DNA of 64,000 nt from Alphaproteobacteria bacterium (GCA_024743195.1 JANSXE010000005.1:1-64000), one strand, 5' to 3'; positions 1 through 8,875 are shown, counted from the stretch's first letter. Program-made: numbers and translations. Notes: a model not told the origin generated them from the letters alone.

Positions 1-2880
1 ACGACGTTGCCGGCGATCGTGTTCGTCCCTTCGGCCACGCTCGCGCCGCCGTCGCCGGCGTCCGGGCCGTCGTCCACGGCGTTCGGACCGGTCCCGTCGG
101 TGATCTCAATCGGCTGCTCGGCCGTCGACTGGTCGCCGTCGCTGTCGGTGATCGTGTAGGAGAAGCCGTCGCTGACCGCGCCCTGGCTGTTGTCCACGCT
201 CGCGTTCGGCGTGAAGATCCAGGAGCCGTCGGCGTTGACCGTCAGGGAGCCGTTCGCGGTGGTCACCGTCGATCCCGCCGACGCGGTCTGGGTCTGACCG
301 TTGGCGTCGGTGTAGTCGAAGCTCGTCAGCGTCGCGCCGTCCGGACCCTCATCGTCATTGCCCATGACGTTGCCGGAGACGGCCGCCGCGCCCTCTTCAA
401 CGCTGACCGTGGCGTCATCGACCGCCGTCGGCACCCCGTCGGTGACGGTGATGAACTGCGTCGCGCTCGACGTATCGCCGTCGCTGTCGGCGATGGTGTA
501 GGTGAAATTGTCCGGCAGGTCGCCGCCCGAATGGTCTTCGGTCGGATCGGACACATAGGTCCAGGTGCCGTCCGCGTTGACGGTCAGCTGGCCGTACTGC
601 GTGTCGACCGTCGCGCCGGCCGCGGCCGTCTGCGTCGCGCCGGCCTCGTCGGTGTAGCTGAAGCTCTGGACCGTCACGGAGCCGTCGGCGCCTGGGTCAT
701 CGTTGGTCACGACATTGCCGGTGAGGGTGTTGGCCCCCTCCACGACCGTCTGAAGCGCGTCATCTTCCGCGAGCGGCCCATCGCCGTCGGTGATTTCGAT
801 CGCCTGGGTCGCGCTCGACTGATCGCCGTCCGTATCGGTGATGGTGTAGGCGAAGCTGGCGGTCGGATTGCCGCCGGAATTGTCCACGTCGGCGTTCGGC
901 GTGAAGCTCCAGGAGCCGTCGGAATTGACCGTCAACTGGCCGAGATCCGTCGTCACCGTGGCGCCCGCCGCCGCCGTCTGCGTCTGGCCGGTGGCGTCGG
1001 TGTACTCGAAGCTCGTCAGCGTCGCGCCGTCCGGACCCTGATCGTCATTGGTCATGACGTTGCCGGTGACCGGGCCGCCGCCTTCCTGCACGGACGCGAG
1101 CGGATCGTCGACCGCGACCGGAACGCCGTCTGTCACCGTGATGAACTGGGTGGCGCTGTCGGTCGAGCCGTCGGAATCCGCGATGGTGTAGGTGAAATTG
1201 TCCGGCAGGTCGCCGCCCGAATGGTCTTCGGTCGGATCGGACACATAGGTCCAGGAGCCGTCCGCGTTGACGGTGAGCTGGCCGTATTGCGTGTCGACCG
1301 TCGAGCCGGCCGCGGCCGTCTGCGTCGCGCCGGTCTCGTCGGTGTAGCTGAAGCTCTGCACCGTCACCGGGCCGTCCGAGCCGGCGTCGTCGTTGGCCAC
1401 GACGTTGCCGCTGATCGTGTTGGTTCCTTCGGCCACCGTCGCGCCGCCGTCGCCGGCGTCCGGGCCGTCGTCGACGGCGTTCGGACCGGTCCCGTCGGTG
1501 ATCTCGATCGGCTGCTCCGCCGTCGACTGGTCGCCGTCCGTATCGGTGATCGTGTAGGCAAAACCGTCCGAAACGGCGCCGGCCGAGTTATCGACCGAGT
1601 CGTTCGGCGTGAAGCTCCAGGAGCCGTCGGAATTCACCGTCAGCGAGCCGTTCTGGGTTGTCACCGTCGATCCGGCCGCCGCCGTCTGCGTCTGGCCGTT
1701 GGCGTCGGTGTAGTCGAACGAGGTCAGCGTCGCGCCGTCCGGGCCCTCGTCGTCGTTGCCCATGACGTTGCCGGTGACGACCGCCGCACCCTCTTCGACC
1801 GAGACGGTCGCATCGTCGACCGCCGTCGGAACCCCGTCCGTGACGGTGATGAACTGCGTCGCGGAGGACGTATCCCCGTCGCTGTCGGCGATGGTGTAGG
1901 TGAAATTGTCCGGCAGGTCGCCGCCGGAATGGTCTTCGGTCGGGTCGGACACATAGGTCCAGGAGCCGTCGGAATTGACGGTCAACTGGCCGTATTGGGT
2001 GTCGACCGTCGAGCCGGCCGCCGCGGTCTGCGTCGCGCCCGTCTCGTCGGTGTAGCTGAAGCCCGTCACCGTCACCGGGCCGTCGGAGCCCGCGTCGTCG
2101 TTGGCCACGACGTTGCCGCTGATCGTGTTGGTTCCTTCGGCCACCGTCGCGCCGCCATCGCCCGCGTCCGGGCCGTCGTCCACGGCGGTCGGACCGGTCC
2201 CGTCGGTGATCTCGATCAGCTGCTCCGCCGTCGACTGGTCGCCGTCGCTGTCGGTGATCGTGTAGGAGAAGCCGTCGCTGACCGCGCCGCCCGAATTGTC
2301 CACGCTGTCGTTCGGCGTGAAACTCCAGGAGCCGTCGGAATTCACCGTCAGCGCGCCGTTCTGGGTCGTCACGGTCGCGCCCGCCGAAGCCGTCTGCGTC
2401 TGGCCGGTGGCGTCCGTGTACTCGAAAGAGGTCAGCGTCGCGCCGTCCGGGCCCTCGTCGTCATTGCCCATGACGTTGCCGGTGACCGGGCCGCCGCCTT
2501 CCTGCACGGAGGCGAGCGGATCGTCGACCGCGACCGGAACGCCGTCCGTGACCTGGATCGACTGCGTCGCGCTCGACGTGTCGCCGTCGCTGTCGGCCAC
2601 GGTGTAGGTGAAGGAATCCGTCAGAACGCCGCCCGAATGATCCTCGCTCGGATCGGACGTGTAGCTCCAGGAGCCGTCCCCGTTGACGGTGAGCGTGCCG
2701 TACTGCGTGTTCCCCGTGGCGCCGGCGGGGACGGTCTGCTGCGCGCCCGCCTCGTCCGTGAAGGTGAAGCTCGTCAGCGTAAGCGACCCGTCGCCCGGCG
2801 TATCGTTGGCGATGACGTTGCCGGAGACGCTGTTCCCGCCTTCGGCGACGGTCCGGGTCGCATCGTCCAGCGCGAAGGGC
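1..2880 (-). repeat. Tandem 114-121-residue VCBS-like repeats inside the adhesin gene
   Basis: The GNV anchor of each unit falls at plus-strand positions near 3, 366, 711, 1054, 1398, 1758, 2106, 2470 and 2814, so spacing is 343-364 bp. Units alternate between two subtypes. A higher-order period of four units (about 1.39-1.42 kb) is visible: 3/1398, 366/1758, 711/2106 and 1054/2470 start near-identical stretches. This indicates recent block duplication within the gene. Confidence 0.85.
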
Positions 2881-3851
2881 GTCAGGTCCGGCGCATCCGG
2901 AAGATCCGGTTCCTCCGGCGGGGGCGGGGGCGGGGGAGTCGGGGTCGGCGGCGCGGCGTTGCTGGAAAGCCGCGGCGGCGGCGGCAGCGGCGGCGGATCG
3001 GCGGGCGGGGCCGGCAGCCCGCCGCCCGCGATGGGCGGCGGAGCCGGCGGGGCCAGGGACTCGCCGCCGGGCTGTTCGCCGGACCCGTCGCCGTAATTCG
3101 TCACCGGCCCGACATTCGCACCGCCGGCCGCGGTGTCCACGCCGGCCAACGCATCCGCCAGCGCGTCGAGGTTCGAGCCCATCTCGATGAGCTCCTGCGA
3201 GCTCATCAGGCTTCCGTCCGGCAGCAGCAGCACCGGCGGCGCCTCCGAGAAGGCGGCGTCGACCAGCGAACTGAAGGAAATCTGCGCCCCGTCGGCGAAG
3301 CTGAGGACGATGTCGTTGTCGGTCTGGATGATTTCGACCTCTTCCAGGTCGAAATTGAGCCGCAGCGGCTGGCCGGGCTCGATCAGCATCTCGGAAGTTT
3401 CGCCGGCCGCAGGCTTTTCCACGTCGATCGCGCGCGCCTCGAGCTCCGCGTCGGCGGCGGCGAACTGGAAGGGGTTGCCTTCATCGCCGTCCTGGTTTTC
3501 GCCCGGGTTCTCGCCCGGGTTCTCGGCGTCCTCGAACCGCGAATCCGGCGTCAGCAGCAGCGGCGGGTTGTCCGCGAAGCCGCCCGGCTCGGTGGCGGCC
3601 AACGTCATGGTGGAGCCGTCGGGGAAGGTCATCACCACCGAATCCGGCGTTGCGGTGACGGTGACGTCGTCCGGATCGAAGTCGAGGCGCAACGGCTGAC
3701 CGGGCGCGATCGGCAGGCTTTCGCTGCCGCCGAGCGGCGCGCTGATCGAAATCGCCAAACCGGCGGCCTCATGGCTCTCCGGGATGAAATCGAACGCGTC
3801 GTCCGCGCCGTTCTGATATCCCAGGCTTGGGATCTGGCCTTCGACCGCCAT
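1..3851 (-). CDS. Large VCBS/Ig-like repeat adhesin, LapA-like (N-terminal part, runs off left edge)
   Basis: The minus strand is open from an ATG at 3851 to the window edge, 1283 codons with no stop. A GGAAGG ribosome site lies 9 nt before the ATG. No signal peptide is visible, as expected for type I secreted proteins. Residues about 48-104 and 158-212 form two related modules (both contain GQPLRL.FD, an F.DG turn and PPLLL or PPVLLL.PD). A TAAG motif sits at 240-243, a proline-rich linker at about 268-313, then tandem repeats of 114-121 residues with GNV..ND, TLTV..DGSW and DGD signatures typical of VCBS/cadherin-like bacterial adhesins. The C-terminal export signal lies outside the window. 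The TolC-like gene upstream fits a type I secreted surface adhesin. Function is inferred from architecture; the repeat class is clear. Confidence 0.85.
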   Translation of the reverse strand, partial: MAVEGQIPSLGYQNGADDAFDFIPESHEAAGLAISISAPLGGSESLPIAPGQPLRLDFDPDDVTVTATPDSVVMTFPDGSTMTLAATEPGGFADNPPLLLTPDSRFEDAENPGENPGENQDGDEGNPFQFAAADAELEARAIDVEKPAAGETSEMLIEPGQPLRLNFDLEEVEIIQTDNDIVLSFADGAQISFSSLVDAAFSEAPPVLLLPDGSLMSSQELIEMGSNLDALADALAGVDTAAGGANVGPVTNYGDGSGEQPGGESLAPPAPPPIAGGGLPAPPADPPPLPPPPRLSSNAAPPTPTPPPPPPPEEPDLPDAPDLTPFALDDATRTVAEGGNSVSGNVIANDTPGDGSLTLTSFTFTDEAGAQQTVPAGATGNTQYGTLTVNGDGSWSYTSDPSEDHSGGVLTDSFTYTVADSDGDTSSATQSIQVTDGVPVAVDDPLASVQEGGGPVTGNVMGNDDEGPDGATLTSFEYTDATGQTQTASAGATVTTQNGALTVNSDGSWSFTPNDSVDNSGGAVSDGFSYTITDSDGDQSTAEQLIEITDGTGPTAVDDGPDAGDGGATVAEGTNTISGNVVANDDAGSDGPVTVTGFSYTDETGATQTAAAGSTVDTQYGQLTVNSDGSWTYVSDPTEDHSGGDLPDNFTYTIADSDGDTSSATQFITVTDGVPTAVDDATVSVEEGAAVVTGNVMGNDDEGPDGATLTSFDYTDANGQTQTAAAGSTVTTQNGSLTVNSDGSWSFTPNDSVDNSAGAVSDGFAYTITDTDGDQSTAEQPIEITDGTGPNAVDDGPDAGDGGATVAEGTNTISGNVVANDDAGSDGPVTVQSFSYTDETGATQTAAAGSTVDTQYGQLTVNADGSWTYVSDPTEDHSGGDLPDNFTYTIADSDGSTDSATQFITVTDGVPVAVDDPLASVQEGGGPVTGNVMTNDDQGPDGATLTSFEYTDATGQTQTAAAGATVTTDLGQLTVNSDGSWSFTPNADVDNSGGNPTASFAYTITDTDGDQSSATQAIEITDGDGPLAEDDALQTVVEGANTLTGNVVTNDDPGADGSVTVQSFSYTDEAGATQTAAAGATVDTQYGQLTVNADGTWTYVSDPTEDHSGGDLPDNFTYTIADSDGDTSSATQFITVTDGVPTAVDDATVSVEEGAAAVSGNVMGNDDEGPDGATLTSFDYTDANGQTQTASAGSTVTTANGSLTVNADGSWIFTPNASVDNSQGAVSDGFSYTITDSDGDQSTAEQPIEITDGTGPNAVDDGPDAGDGGASVAEGTNTIAGNV

Positions 3852-3989
3852 GGCTTACGCCCTTCCGTGCCGTCTCGCTTATCTGGGTCGGGCGACCGGC
3901 GTCCGGCCGATCATCCGCCGCGAGACTGTGTCCGTGAGAAGGGCGCACCTTGCCCCTCCCTTAGCACGCTTACAGTAGGGCGGGAGCGG

Positions 3990-4080
3990 GCGACATTTCC
4001 AGAAAAAATTGATATAATATAAATTATATTTAATTAAAATACTATACATCTTGATTCAAAACGATAAATCAATCTCTTAT
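3990..4080 (-). promoter_or_regulatory. AT-rich promoter/operator region of the adhesin gene
   Basis: A strikingly AT-rich stretch (about 4002-4080) lies 150-230 bp upstream of the adhesin ATG in otherwise GC-rich DNA. On the minus strand it contains several -10-like words (TATAGT, TATAAT) and an inverted repeat TTGATT-N10-AATCAA at 4051-4056/4067-4072 that could be an operator. The exact promoter cannot be chosen by eye. The leader of more than 130 nt before the ATG is non-coding. Confidence 0.45.
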
Positions 4081-4212
4081 CGGAGGCGTCCGCCTCCACC
4101 CGATCGCGATCCACGGTCTATGTCCGGGGTGAATGCGGCGCCGACCGCCGGCCCGTTCTCCGTCGGACCCGTTTTCGCGGGCGCCGCGATGGGCGGCCGC
4201 GGCGGAACAGTC

Positions 4213-4300
4213 CCGCGCCCAGGCCTAGGCCCCGGCCCCGCGCCCAGGCCCAGGCCCCGCGCCCAGGCCCAGGCCCCGGCCCCGAGCCCCGAGCCCGGAA
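4213..4300. repeat. Low-complexity GGCCC-type repeat tract
   Basis: Repeats of CCCAGG, CCCCGG and CCCGCG words with a longer period of about 24 bp fill the gap between the TolC-like gene and the adhesin promoter. ORFs through it on either strand are low-complexity Pro/Gly/Arg/Ala strings with no sign of selection. The rest of the 3852-4447 gap holds no recognisable gene. Confidence 0.7.
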
Positions 4301-4447
4301 CGCGTCGCGAGGCTGCACAACGCCCCCTCAGAACCCGGGGCCGAGGTCCCTGCAAGAAAACGGTCCGCCCCCCGCCCCGTCCCGCCCCGTCCCATCGAAC
4401 GGCGCGCGGAATCGGCCGCAGCGGTCCGCTCGCTCGACCGGGCCTGG

Positions 4448-6664
4448 TCAGTCCGTAAAGAACCCGTAGGGAACCACCGGAGCCGACCGGCGCGTTTCCG
4501 TTCCGGCCGCACGCGCCGCCGCGTCCCAGTCCAGGTCTTCAAAGGCCCCACCCTCAAGCGCCCCACCCTCAAGCGCCCCACCTTCACGGTCGCCGTCTCG
4601 CGAAGCGCGCGCCGCGGCGTGGAGGCGCGATCGCGGCGCATCCGTCGTCTCGCCCGGGCGCGCCGGATCGGACACGGACGGCGCACCGCCGCCGCCCAAG
4701 GCCGTAAAGCGCGCCGCGTCGGGGACGCCGGCACCCCCCGCGGCGGCGGCCGCCGAGGGCGCCGCCCCGGAGACGGAGGCGCGAGAGCTTACCCGGCGAA
4801 TGGGCGCGACCTCCGGGAACGCGTCCCGCTCGCGGTTTTGCGCGTTCGGGTCCAGGGGGGCGTTCGGGTCCAGGGGGGCGTTCGGGTCCAGGGGCGCCAG
4901 CGGATCGAGCGACGGCGCCCGGGAGTCCAAGGGAGCGGACGGGTCGAGCGGAGCGGACGGATCGAGCGGAGCCGACGGATCAAGCGGAGCCGACGGGTCG
5001 AGCGGCCGGTCGATCCCGGACTCCAGCGGCGCGCCCGGGTCCAATGGCGCTCCGGGATCAAGCGGCGCTCCCGGGTCCAGCGGCGCGGACGGGCCCAGGC
5101 TCGCCCCCGGATCGAGCGGCGCGTTCGGGTCCAGAGCGCCTGCGCCCAGATCCGGCTCGGTGAAGACCGGCGGCGCCGGCAGGCCACGGGAGGTCCCCGG
5201 CGACATGGTCGGATCGCCCTCTTGCCCGACGCCGCCCTCTTCCGGGCTGGCGTCCAGCGAGCGCTCCAGATCGATCTGATCCGGCGGCGTCGGATCGAGG
5301 CCGGTGCGCCCGTCGCCCAACTGCGGCACGTCGAGCGCCGCCAGCAACACGCCGCCGGTCGCCAGGATGCGATAGACCGAGAACAGTTCCGTGAACTCGG
5401 AACTGACCAGATTGCCGCGCGCCAGGAAGAACTCGTTCTCCGAGTCCAGCAACTCCAGCAGGTTGCGCCCGCCGAGATCGAACTGCTGGCGATAGGTCTG
5501 GCGCACCCGGTCGTTGGCCTCGACCTCCCGGCGCTGGGCGCGCAGCCGGTCGCGGGCCGCGGTCAGCGCGTTCCAGGCCAGGCGCATCTCCTCCTCAGTC
5601 AGGCGCATCGCCCGATTATGCCGCTGACGCGCCTCGCCGATGCGATGCACCAACTCCTGGCGCCGGTTCAGGTCCCGCCCCCCGTTGAAGAAGTTGTACC
5701 GCAGCCGCACCAGCGCCGACGCCCCGTAGTCCGCGCCGCGGCTGCCGTCGATGTTGCGGCTGGTGTCGCCGGTCAGTTCCAGATCGACCGTCGGCAGGAA
5801 GGCGGATTTCGAGGACTTGTACTCCTCACGGGCGGTGTCCAGATCGGCCCGCGTGACCGCGATGGTCGGATTGTTGCGCAGCGCGATCTCGACCGCCCCC
5901 TCCAAGCTGCGCGGCAGCGCCCAGAGCGGCGGCTGCGGGCGGAACAGCTCGCGCGGGCTCTCGCCGATCACCCGAACATAGGTGGCGTCCGCGTCGCGCA
6001 GCCGCGCCTCGGCCTCCGTCAAGGTGGACTCCGCCGCCGCCAATCGCGACTCGGCCTGTTGGATGTCGGCCACGGTCGCCGCGCCGCCCGCGGCCTTCGC
6101 CTCCACCAACTCCAAGGTCTGTTGATGGGTCCGGACATTGTCTTCGGCGATGGAGACCAGTTCGCGCTGGCGCAACGATTCGAGATAGGCCTCGATCGCG
6201 TCGAGCCCGACGAACTCGGAGGTCTCCCGGACGCGGCGCGCCGCCGAGACGACGCGGCTCTCCTGGCGGGACACGTCGGCGTCGGTCGCGAACCCGTCGA
6301 ACAGGGGCTGCGTCAGCGTCAGGCTCGACTGCCAGGTCGGCATCCGCACATGGTCGGCGTCGTCCCCCGCCTTCTCGCGGCCGCGCGTGGAGCGGTCGTC
6401 GGTCCACTCGTAGCCGCTCGAGGCGCTGAAATCGACGCTCGGATAATAGCCGCCTTCCGCCTGCTGCAGCTCGTATTCGACGGCCCGCTTGTTCTCCGCG
6501 ACGATGCCGACGTCCGGGTTGGTCTGGAGGGCGCTGCGCACCGCGTCGCCCAACTCCGCCGACCACCCGATCCCGGGCGCGAGGAGAACGAGCGCCGACG
6601 CGCCGGCCGCAATGGCGGCGGCGCGGCGGCCGGTGCAGCGGCTCCTATCGCGGTCCCCGGTCAC
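4448..6664 (-). CDS. TolC-family type I secretion outer-membrane channel with repeat-rich C-terminal tail
   Basis: 738 residues. A hydrophobic signal peptide (about residues 12-36) precedes two outer-membrane efflux (OEP) repeats, about 37-240 and 245-460, with the alternating coiled-coil and strand pattern of TolC, including long helices (QQAE...E.RL, AEEE..L...). TolC proteins are usually about 430-490 residues. Here about 270 more follow, including some fifteen LDP[GSN]AP hexapeptides at 511-609 and an EGGAL repeat near the end. The protein forms the trimeric outer-membrane exit duct for a type I or RND system. Its position before the adhesin suggests it exports that protein, though no ABC transporter or membrane-fusion gene lies in the window. 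The tail is probably periplasmic and disordered. Confidence 0.85.
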   Translation of the reverse strand: MTGDRDRSRCTGRRAAAIAAGASALVLLAPGIGWSAELGDAVRSALQTNPDVGIVAENKRAVEYELQQAEGGYYPSVDFSASSGYEWTDDRSTRGREKAGDDADHVRMPTWQSSLTLTQPLFDGFATDADVSRQESRVVSAARRVRETSEFVGLDAIEAYLESLRQRELVSIAEDNVRTHQQTLELVEAKAAGGAATVADIQQAESRLAAAESTLTEAEARLRDADATYVRVIGESPRELFRPQPPLWALPRSLEGAVEIALRNNPTIAVTRADLDTAREEYKSSKSAFLPTVDLELTGDTSRNIDGSRGADYGASALVRLRYNFFNGGRDLNRRQELVHRIGEARQRHNRAMRLTEEEMRLAWNALTAARDRLRAQRREVEANDRVRQTYRQQFDLGGRNLLELLDSENEFFLARGNLVSSEFTELFSVYRILATGGVLLAALDVPQLGDGRTGLDPTPPDQIDLERSLDASPEEGGVGQEGDPTMSPGTSRGLPAPPVFTEPDLGAGALDPNAPLDPGASLGPSAPLDPGAPLDPGAPLDPGAPLESGIDRPLDPSAPLDPSAPLDPSAPLDPSAPLDSRAPSLDPLAPLDPNAPLDPNAPLDPNAQNRERDAFPEVAPIRRVSSRASVSGAAPSAAAAAGGAGVPDAARFTALGGGGAPSVSDPARPGETTDAPRSRLHAAARASRDGDREGGALEGGALEGGAFEDLDWDAAARAAGTETRRSAPVVPYGFFTD
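4838..5134 (-). repeat. 18-bp tandem repeats encoding LDPxAP hexapeptides
   Basis: Residues 511-609 of the TolC-like protein are about fifteen copies of L-D-P-[G/S/N/L]-A-P, some with near-identical 18 bp units (for example three in a row at 4842-4895). Two irregular insertions break the register. This looks like slippage-prone expansion within a coding region. Confidence 0.85.
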
Positions 6665-7090
6665 AGGCTCACGGACCTAATCCTTGCGGCTTCGCCGTCG
6701 GCCGCACGCTGCAACGAGATCTGGGACCCTGGGCTCCAGATAACCTCAACAAAACGTGCGAGCTCTTCCTCCGTCAGCAAGATATAGTATAAACCACCAT
6801 ATATGATCCAGAGAAATCCTGGAAAACCCGAGCCTTTTTCCTCCGCTCCTTGCCGCTTTCGAGCCGCTTCTGGCGCGAGATCGGCGCAGCCGCTTGCGCG
6901 CGGCCTCACATGACACTACGGTTTCACAGTGAATGACCTGCGAAGGGCCGAGGGGCGGCGCGCGCAGCGGGTAACGGCGGTTCGGGGCCGGATCACGGGG
7001 GCTCGGGGTGCATCGAATGACGGTTCTGCTGATGACGCGGCGCGGGCGACCGGCGGCGGGCGCCCGAGGGCGCGCCGGCCGACGCGCGGC
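6665..7090. other. Divergent intergenic region between the TolC-like gene and the ABC ATPase
   Basis: No convincing gene. An AT-rich patch at 6775-6815 carries TATACT- and TATATA-type words and probably holds the promoter of the TolC-like gene. From about 6929 the sequence is open in the frame of the downstream ATPase, but that extension encodes only Arg/Ala-rich low-complexity residues, so I treat it as untranslated leader. Confidence 0.4.
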
Positions 7091-7903
7091 GTGAGCGCGA
7101 CCGCGGACGCTGCGACGGCCGAAACGCCCGGCGCGGCGGGTGAGGCCGTGCTCGTTGTCGAGGATCTGCACAAGAGCTTCGGCGACATCGAAGTGCTGAA
7201 GGGCGTTTCGTTGACGGCGCAACGCGGCGACGTGATCGCCATGCTCGGCTCGTCCGGCTCGGGGAAGAGCACCTTTCTGCGCTGCCTTAATCTGTTGGAG
7301 ACGCCGAACGCCGGCCGCGTCACGGTGCAGGGCGAAACCATCGCCATGGCCGAAAAGCGCGGCCTTCCCGTTCCGGCCGATCCGCGCCAGGTGGAGCGCA
7401 TCCGCACCCGGCTCGCCATGGTGTTCCAGGGCTTCAATCTCTGGGCCCATATGACGGCGCTGGAGAATGTGGTCGAGGCGCCGATCCACGTGCTGAAGCT
7501 GTCCAAGGCCGAGGCGCATCAGCGCGCGGAAGCGCTGCTGCGCAAGGTCGGCATCTGGGAGCAGCGCGACGCCTATCCCGCCCACATGTCGGGCGGGCAG
7601 CAGCAGCGCGCCGCGATCGCGCGGGCCCTGGCCATGAATCCGGACGTGCTTCTGTTCGACGAGCCGACCTCGGCGCTCGACCCCGAGCTGGTCGGGGAGG
7701 TCTTGACGGTGATGCGCGATCTGGCGGAAGAAGGACGAACGATGATCGTGGTGACGCACGAAATGGGCTTCGCCCGGGACGTCGCCACCAAGGTCGTCTT
7801 TCTGCATCAAGGGCGGGTCGAGGAAGAGGGTCCGCCGGAGGAAGTGTTCGGCAACCCGCGCTCCGAGCGCTTCCGGCAATTCCTCGCGCGCACCCGGGAC
7901 TGA
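7091..7903 (+). CDS. Polar amino-acid ABC transporter ATP-binding protein (HisP/AotP type)
   Basis: This is the ATPase of an inner-membrane importer for basic or polar amino acids. From a GTG at 7091 it has 270 residues, near the usual 250-260. It shows Walker A GSSGSGKS (53-60), a Q-loop VFQGFNLW, signature SGGQQQR, Walker [12 protein letters not shown] and the H-loop VVTHEM. The HisP-like FNLW and [13 protein letters not shown] context is characteristic of the PAAT family. An in-frame GTG at 6929 would add 54 Arg/Ala-rich residues unlike the family, so the later start is preferred, without a clear ribosome site for either. It heads a cluster with the binding protein and two permeases downstream. 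Confidence 0.92.
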   Translation: MSATADAATAETPGAAGEAVLVVEDLHKSFGDIEVLKGVSLTAQRGDVIAMLGSSGSGKSTFLRCLNLLETPNAGRVTVQGETIAMAEKRGLPVPADPRQVERIRTRLAMVFQGFNLWAHMTALENVVEAPIHVLKLSKAEAHQRAEALLRKVGIWEQRDAYPAHMSGGQQQRAAIARALAMNPDVLLFDEPTSALDPELVGEVLTVMRDLAEEGRTMIVVTHEMGFARDVATKVVFLHQGRVEEEGPPEEVFGNPRSERFRQFLARTRD

Positions 7904-8005
7904 CGGCGCGCGGGGACGGGCTTCGCGGGGTCGGAGTTCGAAGGTGAACCGGGGACGAAGGCGGCGCCCGCCGCGGCCGTCCCAACCAGCAGGGAGAAAA
8001 GAACC

Positions 8006-8785
8006 ATGCGTTTCGGAAAACTGACCGCCGCCGCGGCCGCGGGGCTGTTCGCGCTTGGCCTCGGCGCCGCCCAGGCCGACGACCACATGCTGCGCATCGG
8101 CGTCGAAGGCGCCTACCCGCCCTTCTCCGAGAAGACGGCGTCGGGCGACCTGGTCGGCTTCGACATCGACATCGCCAACGCGCTTTGCGCCGAGATGGGC
8201 AAAGAGTGCACCCTGGTCGAGCAGGATTGGGACGGCATCATCCCGGCCCTGCAGGCGCGCAAGTACGACGCCATCATCGCCTCCATGTCGATCACGGAAG
8301 AGCGTCAGAAGGTCGTCGACTTCACCAAGAAGTACTATCAGACCCCGGCCAAGTTCGCGGCCAAGAAGGGCGCCGGCCTGACCGACACGCCCGAGGGGCT
8401 GGCCGGCAAGGTGATCGGCGTGCAGCGCGGCACGATCCACGACAACTACATTTCCGACATCTACCCCGACTCGGAAATCAAGCGCTACGGCACTCAGGAC
8501 GAGGCCTATCTGGACCTGCAGGCCGGCCGCGTCGATGCGATCCTGGCGGACTCGATCGCGATCTCCGACGGGTTCCTGAACACCGACGCCGGTGCGGAGT
8601 ATGAGTTCTTCGGCGTCGATCACACCGATCCGAAGTATTTCGGCGAGGGCGCGGGCATCGCCGTGCGCAAGGGGGAGGACGAGCTGCGCGAGGCCCTGAA
8701 CGCCGCGATCGAGGCGATCCGCGCCAACGGGACCTACGAGCAGATCAACAACAAGTATTTCGACTTCGACATCTACGGCGGCTGA
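8006..8785 (+). CDS. Periplasmic amino-acid-binding protein (lysine/arginine/ornithine/histidine type)
   Basis: 259 residues. A signal peptide of about 24 residues ends at AQADD, followed by LRIGVEGAYPPFSEK and GFDIDIANALC. These are hallmarks of SBP family 3 (HisJ/ArgT/AotJ). The acidic residues in DWDGIIPALQARKYDAI and the RQKVVDFTKKYY segment match the basic amino-acid-binding clade. An AGGGAGAAAAG ribosome site sits well placed before the ATG. It captures the ligand in the periplasm for the permeases at 8914 and 9619 and the ATPase at 7091. Ligand specificity is not proven. Confidence 0.93.
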   Translation: MRFGKLTAAAAAGLFALGLGAAQADDHMLRIGVEGAYPPFSEKTASGDLVGFDIDIANALCAEMGKECTLVEQDWDGIIPALQARKYDAIIASMSITEERQKVVDFTKKYYQTPAKFAAKKGAGLTDTPEGLAGKVIGVQRGTIHDNYISDIYPDSEIKRYGTQDEAYLDLQAGRVDAILADSIAISDGFLNTDAGAEYEFFGVDHTDPKYFGEGAGIAVRKGEDELREALNAAIEAIRANGTYEQINNKYFDFDIYGG

Positions 8786-8815
8786 TCGCCGAAGACGCTC
8801 CGGGGCCCGTGCGCG

Positions 8816-8875
8816 CCGCCGTCGGGACGGCGGGCCGGGCCCCGGTTTCGTTTCGCCGGTCCGTGCGGACCGGCG
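8816..8875 (+). other. Two intercistronic stem-loops between binding protein and permease
   Basis: Stem 1 is CCGCCGTC/GACGGCGG at 8816-8833. Stem 2 is CGCCGGTCCG/CGGACCGGCG at 8854-8875, a perfect 10 bp stem with a 2 nt gap. No U-tract follows. In ABC importer operons such hairpins commonly protect or partly terminate the mRNA so that the binding protein outnumbers the permeases. That role is inferred here. Confidence 0.55.

Noticed and set aside
1-2880. CRISPR-like array from regular repeats
   Set aside because: The period is about 350 bp and in frame with coding sequence; no short repeat-spacer structure.
531-4022. A 1163-codon plus-strand ORF across the left end
   Set aside because: It is the antisense of the repeat adhesin: Arg/Val/Gly-rich with the same 350 bp period. 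The minus strand encodes clear VCBS-type repeats.
4842-5134. CRISPR or satellite array
   Set aside because: The 18 bp units keep one reading frame and encode LDPxAP within the TolC-like protein.
4619-6787. A 722-codon plus-strand ORF opposite the TolC-like gene
   Set aside because: Arg/Gln-rich antisense shadow; the minus strand has a signal peptide and OEP domains.
6661-6909. Short minus-strand ORF with an Ile/Tyr/Leu-rich stretch upstream of the TolC-like gene
   Set aside because: The hydrophobic stretch is just the AT-rich promoter patch read as codons; no ribosome site.
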